This document shows, piece after piece, positions 1 through 5,814 of a DNA stretch of 9,199 nucleotides. A program made the translations under genes and the position numbers. Source of the stretch: Candidatus Berkelbacteria bacterium CG_4_9_14_3_um_filter_39_23 (GTDB lineage: Bacteria > Patescibacteriota > UBA1384 > GWA2-35-9 > CG2-30-39-44); the NCBI GenBank assembly GCA_002789815.1, contig PFTZ01000043.1, forward strand, positions 1 through 9,199, read 5' to 3'. Positions within the stretch are counted from its first letter, which is position 1. Each line of letters begins with the position of its first letter. The notes beneath the pieces were generated by a model. The model was not told the origin of the DNA. It was given only the letters and a program-made list of their open reading frames with translations, and made no database searches.

Positions 1-2
1 AA

Positions 3-22
3 CCGAAAGCGAAGCGCTTCGG
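3..22. repeat. Palindromic hairpin at left edge
   Basis: CCGAA (3-7) pairs with TTCGG (18-22), and the middle holds the perfect 10-bp palindrome GAAGCGCTTC (11-20). With one bulged A this folds as a single hairpin. It lies just before other palindromic repeats and is probably part of the same intergenic repeat cluster. A transcript from a gene to the left could end here, but no T-run follows. Confidence 0.4.
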
Positions 23-42
23 ATTGGGGATCCATTCGGACT

Positions 43-67
43 GGATTCCCGTTTTCACGGGAATGAC
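43..67. repeat. Dispersed palindromic repeat (GGATTCCCG...CGGGAATGAC type)
   Basis: ATTCCCGT (45-52) and ACGGGAAT (57-64) form an 8-bp stem with a TTTC loop, flanked by GG and GAC. I recognise this word pair from short intergenic repeats found in many unrelated bacterial genomes, where it occurs in many copies. Here it is non-coding. The apparent open frame across it is produced by the repeat and is not a gene. Confidence 0.6.
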
Positions 68-110
68 GGGCGGAACGAGAATAACGACCGACGAATTAAG
101 CATAACAACA

Positions 111-144
111 AAGAATCCGACGGGGCAAGCCCCGCGGTATTCTT
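111..144. repeat. Imperfect 34-nt palindrome, GGCAAGCC core, copy 1
   Basis: AAGAAT (111-116) pairs with ATTCTT (139-144), then CCG with CGG, then CGGGG (121-125) with CCCCG (130-134), around a CAAG loop, with single-base bulges at A120 and T138. The core GGCAAGCC and the 3' flank GGTATTC are identical to those of the element at 171-195, so the two are copies of one family. A T-rich stretch follows, so it could also act as a terminator. Confidence 0.6.
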
Positions 145-170
145 TATTTTGCTATTTGAAATGGCTTCAT

Positions 171-195
171 CCTTGTGGCAAGCCACAAGGTATTC
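171..195. repeat. Palindromic repeat, GGCAAGCC core, copy 2
   Basis: CCTTGTGG (171-178) and CCACAAGG (183-190) form a perfect 8-bp stem with a CAAG tetraloop, followed by TATTC. Loop, core and 3' flank match copy 1 at 111-144, while the outer stem bases differ but remain complementary. Covarying stems around a fixed loop suggest the hairpin structure is the conserved unit. Confidence 0.6.
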
Positions 196-220
196 AGCTG
201 TCTTGAAATAAGCGGAAGTT

Positions 221-237
221 TTGCATAAATTATGCAA
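221..237. repeat. Perfect inverted repeat TTGCATAA-A-TTATGCAA
   Basis: Two 8-bp arms (221-228 and 230-237) are exact reverse complements around one central A. It lies about 110 bp upstream of the antitoxin gene and upstream of its putative promoter. It could be a protein-binding site. It is too AT-rich for a convincing terminator. Confidence 0.4.
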
Positions 238-291
238 TTAAATACGAATTCTATCAAATTATCGCGAATACTGAAGCTTTATACCATTTAT

Positions 292-320
292 TTGGCAAAG
301 TTCTGAATTTCTGATATTCT
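292..320 (+). promoter_or_regulatory. Putative promoter of the antitoxin-toxin operon
   Basis: A -35-like TTGGCA (292-297) and a -10-like TATTCT (315-320) are separated by 17 bp, which predicts a start near 327 and a leader of about 19 nt. No Shine-Dalgarno sequence precedes the ATG at 346. The -10 lies inside the 8-bp repeat array at 301-331, a layout that fits autorepression by the antitoxin. Predicted by eye. Confidence 0.45.
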
Positions 321-331
321 GAAATCAGAAA
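301..331. promoter_or_regulatory. Operator-like array of TTCTGA repeats
   Basis: TTCTGA occurs at 301, 309 and 317, exactly 8 bp apart, followed by the inverted word TCAGAA at 325. TTTCTGAT (308-315) and ATCAGAAA (324-331) also form a perfect 8-bp inverted repeat with an 8-bp spacer. The array covers the putative -10 box and ends 15 bp before the antitoxin start. Antitoxins of this class usually repress their own operon, so this is the natural candidate operator (inference). Confidence 0.45.
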
Positions 332-345
332 ATAATTAAAATAAT

Positions 346-582
346 ATGACACAAGTGAGAGTTCGAGAACGGGGAGAAATTACCATCCCTCGAAAAATTA
401 GGGATAAGTACAAAATAGAAGCCAATGATATGATGTATATTTATTCAATGGGTGATGGAATTTACTTACGGATCAAAGAATCGATTGTTGAAAAAGCACA
501 GGAAATCGGCGCGCAAATGCTTATGGACGCAGGGTTAACAGTCAAAGATTTACTCAAGGATTTAGACGAAAATGAAGTTTAA
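346..582 (+). CDS. AbrB/MazE-type antitoxin, DNA-binding
   Basis: The product is 78 residues. Residues 2-45 match the SpoVT-AbrB swapped-hairpin beta-barrel fold; the diagnostic run is RGEITIPRKIRDKY (9-22), followed by a glycine turn and a final strand (LRI, 41-43). Residues 47-78 form a helical acidic tail (KDLLKDLDENE), the kind of segment that wraps around and inhibits the partner toxin. The stop overlaps the start of the downstream PIN gene by 11 bp, the classical arrangement of a type II toxin-antitoxin operon. The expected role is to neutralise the toxin and repress the shared promoter, with the repeats at 301-331 as probable operator. There is no Shine-Dalgarno, so it may be translated from a short leader. 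Family assignment is firm; the antitoxin role rests on the neighbour. Confidence 0.85.
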   Translation: MTQVRVRERGEITIPRKIRDKYKIEANDMMYIYSMGDGIYLRIKESIVEKAQEIGAQMLMDAGLTVKDLLKDLDENEV

Positions 583-1012
583 GATTTTTTTAGATAGTAA
601 CATTTTTATCACTGGACTAGGGTCAACAACTGGCGCGTCTGCCGATATTTTAAGGTTAATTCAATCTGCGAATCTTGAAGTGTTCACATCAAAATTAGTT
701 GTTGACGAAGTTGGGCGAAATTTAGCTAGGAAATTACCAAAATACTTGCCGATATATTTTAAAGTGCTATCAGAAACTGGCATAAACATATATTCAAACA
801 TAAGAAATATAAACACTCAAATTTCTAATTGGATTTCCAAACATTCTGATGTTGTTATATTTAGCACAGCGCAAAAATTAAAAATTGATTATTTTATCAC
901 CCTTAATCGCAAGCATTTTTACCAAAAAGAAGTAAAAAAATTAGCTAATTTCAAAATAATAACACCTGCGGAGTTTTTAGTAATTTTTCGTAGGAAATTT
1001 TTTAAAAATTGA
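572..1012 (+). CDS. PIN-domain toxin, putative ribonuclease (VapC-like)
   Basis: The 146-residue protein spans one PIN domain. Metal-binding acidic positions are visible: D8 in FLDSNIF, E46 in VVDEVGRN and D93 in SDVVIFSTA. The usual fourth aspartate, after the conserved D106-YFIT strand, is asparagine here (N112 in TLNRKHF), a variant I know from other PIN subfamilies, so activity is not excluded. PIN toxins of type II systems are Mg2+-dependent RNases that cleave tRNA or rRNA; the target of this one cannot be read from sequence. The start overlaps the antitoxin end by 11 bp. AAGGA at 556-560 is a weak ribosome binding site, and translational coupling is likely. Its last codons lie in the -35 region of the tRNA-Asp promoter. 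Confidence 0.82.
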   Translation: MKFKIFLDSNIFITGLGSTTGASADILRLIQSANLEVFTSKLVVDEVGRNLARKLPKYLPIYFKVLSETGINIYSNIRNINTQISNWISKHSDVVIFSTAQKLKIDYFITLNRKHFYQKEVKKLANFKIITPAEFLVIFRRKFFKN

Positions 1013-1037
1013 TTTTTAGGAGTTTTTTTTGTATAAT
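1009..1037 (+). promoter_or_regulatory. Promoter of tRNA-Asp
   Basis: TTGATT (1009-1014) and a perfect TATAAT (1032-1037) are spaced by 17 bp. Initiation would fall near 1044, three bases before the mature tRNA 5' end. The -35 box overlaps the stop codon of the toxin gene (1010-1012), so the tRNA has its own promoter although it follows the toxin closely. Confidence 0.7.
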
Positions 1038-1046
1038 TTGGTCAAT

Positions 1047-1119
1047 GGGGGCGTAGCTCAATGGTTAGAGCATCTGCCTGTCACGCAGAAGGTTGCCGGT
1101 TCGAGTCCGGTCGCTCCCG
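1047..1119 (+). tRNA. tRNA-Asp (anticodon GTC)
   Basis: All four arms fold. The acceptor stem is 1047-1053 with 112-118 of the next hundred (1112-1118), containing one G-T wobble. The D stem is GCTC/GAGC (1056-1059/1068-1071). The anticodon stem is TCTGC/GCAGA (1073-1077/1085-1089), with loop CTGTCAC and anticodon GTC at 1080-1082. The T arm is 1095-1111 with loop TTCGAGT, and the discriminator is G1119. The 3' CCA is not encoded (AAT follows), so it must be added by a nucleotidyltransferase. It decodes GAC and GAT. Confidence 0.95.
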
Positions 1120-1125
1120 AATGGC

Positions 1126-1167
1126 TCAGATTTCAGAAGTCAGATATAAGATTTCATATTTCATAAT
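1126..1167. repeat. Degenerate 7-bp tandem array (consensus TCAGATT)
   Basis: Six consecutive heptamers start at 1126, 1133, 1140, 1147, 1154 and 1161. The first three begin TCAGA, the fourth is TAAGATT, and the last two drift to TCATATT and TCATAAT. The array starts 6 bp after the tRNA gene and fills most of the gap before the atp operon terminator. No coding potential is seen in it. Confidence 0.55.
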
Positions 1168-1200
1168 GCTTACTCTCTTGATTTTTAGAAATTAAACCTT

Positions 1201-1226
1201 AAAAAGAGAACCGTCCCCTAGCTCTC
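1201..1226 (-). terminator. Terminator of the atp operon, built on a dispersed repeat
   Basis: Read on the minus strand just after the atpC stop, GAGAGC (1226-1221) pairs with GTTCTC (1211-1206) through one G-T wobble, around a 9-nt loop. Five T follow (1205-1201). The stem is short, so strength is uncertain. The loop, 3' arm and T-run are the word GGGGACGGTTCTC plus T's, which recurs near 8579-8595. Confidence 0.45.
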
Positions 1227-1235
1227 GCTCCCTAG

Positions 1236-1661
1236 CTACTTTCGATGTTTTTTGAGCATCTCTAGCAGTTTGAGGTCGTTAAGTGAGCGGGCGAGTTCGC
1301 TGGACGCGCCGGCTTGCGACCGATCGTCTTTGGCTTCTTTTTTCATTTGCAACGCGCGATCGCGCGCCTTTTTTATTTCCAGCTCATTTAAGTCCTCAGA
1401 GCGGGTGGCGCTGTCGCATAAAATGCGAACGGTATTGTCCTTGATTTCCGCTATTCCGCCAGTGGTAGCTAAATAGTCTTGACCATTTTCGCGGGTATTA
1501 CTTTGCGATCGCACAATAATAATGCCAGTGTCAACCACCGTGATGAGCGGTTCGTGACCCGGCAAAATAGCGATTTGTCCGCTGGTGGTGGGCAAAAGCA
1601 CTTCATAGACCTCATGGTCGTATAAAGTTTTTTCGCTACTAATTAGTTTTAAATGCAACAT
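1236..1661 (-). CDS. atpC: ATP synthase F1 subunit epsilon
   Basis: The 141-residue epsilon subunit is part of the central rotor stalk and links gamma to the c-ring; its C-terminal helices can brake the enzyme. The N-terminal beta sandwich (about 1-86) carries family marks: a hydrophobic first strand, LPGHEPL (33-39) and ATTGGIAEI (65-73). Residues 88-141 form the two-helix domain, rich in charge, with an extended Ser/Ala/Asp linker (112-121). Length is typical to slightly long. It is the last gene of the operon, 39 bp after atpD, with no Shine-Dalgarno; the gap holds a 20-bp AT palindrome. Two GCGATCGC octamers lie inside the gene (1356-1363 and 1505-1512). Confidence 0.95.
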   Translation of the reverse strand: MLHLKLISSEKTLYDHEVYEVLLPTTSGQIAILPGHEPLITVVDTGIIIVRSQSNTRENGQDYLATTGGIAEIKDNTVRILCDSATRSEDLNELEIKKARDRALQMKKEAKDDRSQAGASSELARSLNDLKLLEMLKKHRK

Positions 1662-1669
1662 ATAAGAAA

Positions 1670-1689
1670 TTTTAAATTATAATTTAAAA
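1670..1689. repeat. 20-bp perfect AT palindrome in the atpD-atpC gap
   Basis: TTTTAAATTA (1670-1679) is followed at once by its exact reverse complement (1680-1689). A 16-bp stretch overlapping it (1667-1682) recurs in inverse orientation at 7047-7062 in the atpB-atpE gap. It may be a processing or spacer element; no function can be read from sequence. Confidence 0.4.
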
Positions 1690-1700
1690 CTTTTCATTCC

Positions 1701-3086
1701 CTAATTGATTTCCGAAATGCTTCCCTTCATATAAAAAGCGTCCTCGGGTTTATCGTCGTGCTTGCCTTCGAGAATTTCATTAAAGCCACGGACGGTATCC
1801 TCGATTTTGACGTATTTGCCCGGGCGACCGGTAAAATTTTCTGCGACTGAAAACGGTTGAGATAAAAACTTTTGTATTTTGCGCGCCCGATTGACCAGCT
1901 GTTTATCCTCGTCGGACAGTTCTTCTATTCCTAAAATAGCGATAATATCCTGCAAATCCCTATATCGTTGCAGAACTTTTTGGACGGCGCGCGCCACGCG
2001 ATAATGCTCGTCGCCCACAATTTCTGGATCAAGAATGATTGAGTTGGAATCAAGCGGATCAACCGCTGGATAAATTCCCAGCTCGGTTAATTGGCGCGAT
2101 AAAACTATAGTTGAATCCAAATGCCCGAAAGTAGTGGCAGGCGCTGGGTCGGTCAAATCATCAGCTGGCACATAAACTGCTTGCATTGAAGTGATAGAGC
2201 CTTTTTTTGTTGAAGTAATTCTTTCTTGCAACGCGCCCATTTCAGTGGCAAGGTTGGGTTGGTAGCCAACAGCCGAAGGCATCCGCCCCAGAAGCGCGGA
2301 AACTTCCGAGCCAGCTTGAGTAAAACGGAATATATTATCAATAAAAAGTAATGTATCCTGACCTTCGTCGCGAAATTTTTCCGCCATAGTCAATCCTGAA
2401 AGCGCTACCCGCAGGCGCGCGCCGGGCGGTTCGTTCATTTGCCCAAAAACCAAAGTGGTTTTACCCAGCACCCCGGAATCTTTCATTTCGTGGTAAAGGT
2501 CATTGCCTTCGCGCGTTCGCTCGCCAACTCCGGCAAACACCGAAGTTCCACCATGTTCTTTGGCGATATTGGCAATTAGCTCCATAATAATAACGGTTTT
2601 TCCCACTCCGGCTCCGCCAAACATACCGACTTTTCCGCCTTTAATTATTGGCGCTATTAAATCGATTACTTTGATGCCAGTTTCAAAAATTTCAGTTTTA
2701 GTTTCTTGGTCAGTGAAAGCGGGCGGATCCTGATGAATGGCGCGCATTTCTTTTCTTTCAAATTTTCCCAATCCGTCAATCGGCTCGCCAAGCACATTAA
2801 ACATTCTGCCAAGGACATTTTTTCCCACCGGCACCGAGATGGCTGAGCCAGTGTCAATCACTTCTTGTCCGCGAGCAATTCCGTCGGTTGAGCCAAGGGC
2901 AACGGCGCGAACAGTGTCGTCTGACAGATGTTGTTCAACTTCAAAAACTAGCTCTTGACCATTGTTGTTTGTTTGTAAAGCATTATAAATACTGGGTAGT
3001 TTGGCGCCATTTTTAATATCAAAATAACAGTCCACCACCACACCAATAACTTGGGTAATTTTTCCTTTATTCATATTATTATCCAT
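1701..3086 (-). CDS. atpD: ATP synthase F1 subunit beta (catalytic)
   Basis: Beta carries the catalytic sites that make ATP from ADP and phosphate at the alpha/beta interfaces. At 461 residues it has normal length. Seen in order: N-terminal barrel (about 5-85); Walker A GGAGVGKT (157-164); GERTREGNDL with the catalytic glutamate E189 and R190; Walker B LLFID ending at D250; ALLGRMPSAVGYQP (264-277); and the DELSEED-type loop as EELSDED (388-394). All catalytic residues are present. The first ATG is at 3086, but M5 (ATG at 3074) fits the family N-terminus better, since NKGKITQVIG aligns with the usual start. A weak GGAT lies 6 bases before M5. The gene is separated from atpG by about 300 bp holding a decayed gene, so its expression either reads through that relic or uses an unseen promoter. 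Confidence 0.97.
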   Translation of the reverse strand: MDNNMNKGKITQVIGVVVDCYFDIKNGAKLPSIYNALQTNNNGQELVFEVEQHLSDDTVRAVALGSTDGIARGQEVIDTGSAISVPVGKNVLGRMFNVLGEPIDGLGKFERKEMRAIHQDPPAFTDQETKTEIFETGIKVIDLIAPIIKGGKVGMFGGAGVGKTVIIMELIANIAKEHGGTSVFAGVGERTREGNDLYHEMKDSGVLGKTTLVFGQMNEPPGARLRVALSGLTMAEKFRDEGQDTLLFIDNIFRFTQAGSEVSALLGRMPSAVGYQPNLATEMGALQERITSTKKGSITSMQAVYVPADDLTDPAPATTFGHLDSTIVLSRQLTELGIYPAVDPLDSNSIILDPEIVGDEHYRVARAVQKVLQRYRDLQDIIAILGIEELSDEDKQLVNRARKIQKFLSQPFSVAENFTGRPGKYVKIEDTVRGFNEILEGKHDDKPEDAFYMKGSISEIN

Positions 3087-3107
3087 TATTTATAAATTTA
3101 TTATTTA

Positions 3108-3347
3108 TTAATTTTTTTGCTTGGTTGAATTGATTAGAGAAAATAGGAGCTTTTTTTTAAATGATTTTCGTCCGAATCCTTCGGCTATATTTGATGTGAT
3201 TGAAATTGCGCTTCAACGCAATTGGCTGGTGAGCCCAAACACTTCTTATTTAGGGAAATCTTGCGTAATTTTATAAATTTCTAAAACCAGCTGATGCGAT
3301 TTTTTTCAAACGATTAAATCAGTAAATTTTGTTATGGTTTTTTCCAT
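3108..3347 (-). pseudogene. Decayed four-helix-bundle protein gene (23S rRNA IVS / S23 type)
   Basis: Read from ATG at 3347 on the operon strand, one uninterrupted frame of 80 codons gives a recognisable four-helix-bundle protein. The segments are FTDLIV; KKSHQLVLEIYKITQDFPK; EVFGLTSQLR; and SAISITSNIAEGFGRKS. These match the family order DL.VW.KAH.LVLEIYK..., LTSQLRRA, SIPSNIAEG.GR, which I know from Patescibacteria and from 23S rRNA intervening sequences. Three in-frame stops interrupt it: TGA at 3308-3306 where the family has Trp, TAA at 3248-3246 after FPK, and TGA at 3215-3213 where it has Arg. Each needs a single base change. After GRKS the match fades and the frame ends at TAA 3110-3108, so the last third of the usual 115-125 residues is lost. 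The family's function is not established. Confidence 0.82.
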
Positions 3348-3352
3348 TTTTT

Positions 3353-3387
3353 TTGAATATTGGATATTGAATAATGAATATTAATTA
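3353..3387. repeat. 7-bp tandem array (consensus TTGAATA) at the end of atpG
   Basis: Five heptamers start at 3353, 3360, 3367, 3374 and 3381: two exact TTGAATA, plus TTGGATA, ATGAATA and TTAATTA. The last unit contains the atpG stop codon (3383-3381). The array lies 5 bp upstream of the start of the four-helix-bundle relic, so it marks the border between atpG and the inserted sequence. Confidence 0.6.
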
Positions 3388-4250
3388 AGGTTTTCCGCTC
3401 CGGCGGTAATCTCAGCTATCTCTTGTGTAATAGCAGATTGGCGAATGGAGTTGTAGAGGAGGTTCAATTTAGTGACGATTTCCTTGCCACTCTTACTGGC
3501 GTTTTGCATTGCCATCATACGGCTGGAATGTTCGGAGGCGATAGATTCAAGAATATACTGGAAAAGTTTTATTTGCATTATTTTGGGTAAGATTGCTTTT
3601 AGAATTTGAGATTTAGCCGGCTCGAATAAGTATTCTAGATTTTTTTCTGACTCGGGGATATCTTGGCTTTCTGCGACTTGTTTTTCAAACGGTAAAAGCC
3701 CTGAGATAGTTGGAATTTGTTTTAAGGTTGAGACAAATTCCGTAAAAGCAACGGAAATTTTTTGACAATCGCTGGCGCTAAATTTTTGGTCAACAAGTTG
3801 CAATATCGGAGCGATGTCGCCACTTACTGGATTGTCGGAAATTTCAAAATCTGCGATCACCGGGAAACCTCGGCTTTGCAGAAATCGATTGCCCTTTTTT
3901 CCGATGGTGATAATTTCAAACTGGCGGTCTTGGCGCGTTCCCATATAATCAACTATTTTTTTCAAAATCGCCACATTGAAACTGCCACACAGCCCTTTGT
4001 TTGAAGTGATAATAATAATCAATTCCTTTGTTATTATGTGAAAATTTTTCACATAGCGATGGGAATTGGCTCCGGCAAGTTTTAATATCACGGCAATTTC
4101 GCTGGCAAGCTCAGCGTATTTTTTACTTTTGGCAGTTTTTTCCTCTGCTTTTTTCATTTTTGAAACGGCGACCATTTCCATAGCTTTGGTGATTTGGGTG
4201 ATATTTTTGATCGACTTAATTCTTCGTCTAATTATTTGAGTGTTAGGCAT
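3381..4250 (-). CDS. atpG: ATP synthase F1 subunit gamma
   Basis: Gamma is the rotating shaft inside the alpha3beta3 head. The 289-residue protein has the expected length. The N-terminal helix carries the family signature: RRRIKSIKNITQITKAMEMV (8-27) with the following VSKM. The Rossmann-like middle domain contains IITSNKGLCGSFN, the classical S.KGLCG.. motif. The C-terminal helix ends with RQSAITQEIAEITAGAENL, which packs against the N-terminal helix. It begins 67 bp after atpA with no Shine-Dalgarno and an inverted repeat in the gap. Its stop codon lies inside a heptamer tandem array, and the next operon gene (atpD) follows only after a decayed gene, so the ATP synthase head genes are physically split here. 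Confidence 0.96.
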   Translation of the reverse strand: MPNTQIIRRRIKSIKNITQITKAMEMVAVSKMKKAEEKTAKSKKYAELASEIAVILKLAGANSHRYVKNFHIITKELIIIITSNKGLCGSFNVAILKKIVDYMGTRQDRQFEIITIGKKGNRFLQSRGFPVIADFEISDNPVSGDIAPILQLVDQKFSASDCQKISVAFTEFVSTLKQIPTISGLLPFEKQVAESQDIPESEKNLEYLFEPAKSQILKAILPKIMQIKLFQYILESIASEHSSRMMAMQNASKSGKEIVTKLNLLYNSIRQSAITQEIAEITAGAENLN

Positions 4251-4277
4251 ACAAAAAGTTAAATCTGAAAATTATTG

Positions 4278-4293
4278 TGTCAAATTTTTGACA
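4278..4293. repeat. Inverted repeat TGTCAAA-TT-TTTGACA in the atpA-atpG gap
   Basis: Two perfect 7-bp arms (4278-4284 and 4287-4293) flank TT, midway between the atpA stop and the atpG start. It could form a small mRNA hairpin or bind a protein. It is not followed by a T-run on the operon strand, so it is not a terminator. Confidence 0.35.
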
Positions 4294-4317
4294 AAGCAAA
4301 AAATTGACAATTATTAT

Positions 4318-5814
4318 TTATTCTTTAATTATTTTTTTTATTTCTAAATCAATTCGTTGTTTAATTTCGTCGGATAATTCTTGAGTTTTAGCAATTTCGG
4401 AAAAGATGGATGGGGCATTTTTGTTAATTCCATTAATGATATTTTCTTGGGTTTCAATTATTTTTTCAATGGGTATTTTATCTAACAAGCCGTTGATAGC
4501 CGAATATAAGACGACCACTTGATGAGGTTGTGGATGAGGCGCATATTGTCCTTGCTTTAGAACTTCAATAACTCGTTTGCCTCGTTCGATTTTTTCTTTG
4601 GTTGCTTCGTCTAGATCAGATGAAAATTGGGCGAAGGCTTGAAGCTCGCGAAATTGGGCGACATCGAGACGTAGTTTTCCAGCGACTGATTTCATTGCCT
4701 TACTTTGGGCGGCTCCGCCAACGCGAGAAACTGACAAACCGACATTGATAGCGGGACGAATTCCTTGATAGAAGAGATCGGATTCCAGATAAATTTGACC
4801 ATCGGTAATGGAAATAACATTGGTGGGAATGTAGGCGGAGACATCGCCAGCTTGGGTTTCAATTATGGGCAGGGCGGTCAGCGATCCGCCTCCTTCTTTT
4901 TTTGAAAGTTTGGCGGCGCGTTCTAATAAGCGCGAATGGAGATAAAAAACATCGCCGGGATAGGCTTCGCGTCCGGGCGGGCGACGCAAGAGGAGAGAGA
5001 CTTCACGGTACGCCCACGCATGTTTGGAAAGATCGTCGTAGACTATCAGCGCGTCCTCGCCCTTGTCGCGAAAATATTCTCCGATCGCGCATCCTGAATA
5101 AGGAGCTAAAAATTGCATTGTGGCAGGCGACGAGGCAGACGCTTGGACAATGATAGTATGAGCCATGGCGCCTTCTTTTTCCAAGCGATCTTTGATTTTA
5201 ATGACTTTTGACTCTTTTTGACCAATGGCGACATAAATACAAGTGACATTTTTGTCTTTTTGGTTAATAATGGTATCAATGGCGATAGCGGTTTTGCCGG
5301 TTTGGCGATCACCGATAATGAGTTCTCTTTGCCCGCGACCGATTGGCACCATAGCGTCAATGGCTTTGATGCCAGTTTCCAGGGGGGTGTTGACGGACGC
5401 GCGCGCAATAACGCCGGGCGCGATTTTTTCCACAGGGGAAGATTGACTAGTTTTAATAGCTAGTCCGCCATCAATTGCCACTCCTAGTGGATTAACGACG
5501 CGACCTTTTAGTTCTGTACCGACGGGAATTGATAAAATTTTTTCGGTTCTTCTGGCTTTTTGACCAGCCTTAACAACTGAAATTTTTTCAAACAAAATTA
5601 CTCCGACCGAGTCTTCTTCCAGATTTTGGGCGACTGAGCGGATTTCGCCTTCGTCAGTTTCAATGATAATCATTTCTTGATATTGACACTTTGACAGTCC
5701 GGAAATTCTGGCGATACCATCGCCGGTCTCCAAAACTTCACCGATTTCTTGCTCTGTTTTTTCGAACTTAAGTTCGTTAATGTCGTTTTTTATTTGTTCG
5801 ATGATGTTGGTCAT
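4318..5814 (-). CDS. atpA: ATP synthase F1 subunit alpha
   Basis: Alpha forms the non-catalytic nucleotide sites and supplies the arginine finger to beta. Numbering here counts from an upstream in-frame TTG (5820). The P-loop is GDRQTGKT (170-177). ALIVYDDLSKHAWAYREVSL (257-276) is the Walker B region, followed by RRPPGREAYPGDVFYLHSRL. SVSRVGGAAQ (363-372) carries the arginine finger R366. The C-terminal helical domain contains QFRELQAFAQFSSDLD (389-404). I chose ATG at 5814 because it overlaps the atpH stop as ATGA, the same junction seen between atpF and atpH, implying translational coupling. TTG 5820 would add two residues and sits 10 nt after a weak GGAAA, so it cannot be excluded. Length (about 498) and motifs are normal for a functional subunit. 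Confidence 0.97.
   Translation of the reverse strand: MTNIIEQIKNDINELKFEKTEQEIGEVLETGDGIARISGLSKCQYQEMIIIETDEGEIRSVAQNLEEDSVGVILFEKISVVKAGQKARRTEKILSIPVGTELKGRVVNPLGVAIDGGLAIKTSQSSPVEKIAPGVIARASVNTPLETGIKAIDAMVPIGRGQRELIIGDRQTGKTAIAIDTIINQKDKNVTCIYVAIGQKESKVIKIKDRLEKEGAMAHTIIVQASASSPATMQFLAPYSGCAIGEYFRDKGEDALIVYDDLSKHAWAYREVSLLLRRPPGREAYPGDVFYLHSRLLERAAKLSKKEGGGSLTALPIIETQAGDVSAYIPTNVISITDGQIYLESDLFYQGIRPAINVGLSVSRVGGAAQSKAMKSVAGKLRLDVAQFRELQAFAQFSSDLDEATKEKIERGKRVIEVLKQGQYAPHPQPHQVVVLYSAINGLLDKIPIEKIIETQENIINGINKNAPSIFSEIAKTQELSDEIKQRIDLEIKKIIKE

Noticed and set aside
24..206. 60-codon open frame on the plus strand in the left intergenic region
   Set aside because: It runs through the palindromic repeats, and its translation (WIPVFTGMTG) is the usual by-product of the GGATTCCCG repeat. 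No ribosome site and no family resemblance. The opposite-strand frame at 55-237 is rejected for the same reason.
1201..1237. CCTAGCT repeated 14 bp apart at 1217 and 1231 as a target-site duplication
   Set aside because: Only 7 bp, separated by 7 bp, with no element between; it overlaps the end of atpC. Chance or local duplication is enough.
3108..3347. Recoded gene, with TGA read as Trp or Gly, instead of a pseudogene
   Set aside because: One TGA falls where the family has Trp but the other falls at an Arg position, and a TAA also interrupts the frame. atpE, atpF and atpH use TGA as their stop. Decay by point mutation explains all three better.
3108..3380. Hairpins in the atpG-atpD gap (AATTGCG/CGCAATT at 3204-3223, CCGAA/TTCGG at 3172-3184) as a riboswitch or regulatory RNA
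   Set aside because: They fall within the codons of the four-helix-bundle relic, which accounts for the sequence. No known riboswitch pattern is visible.
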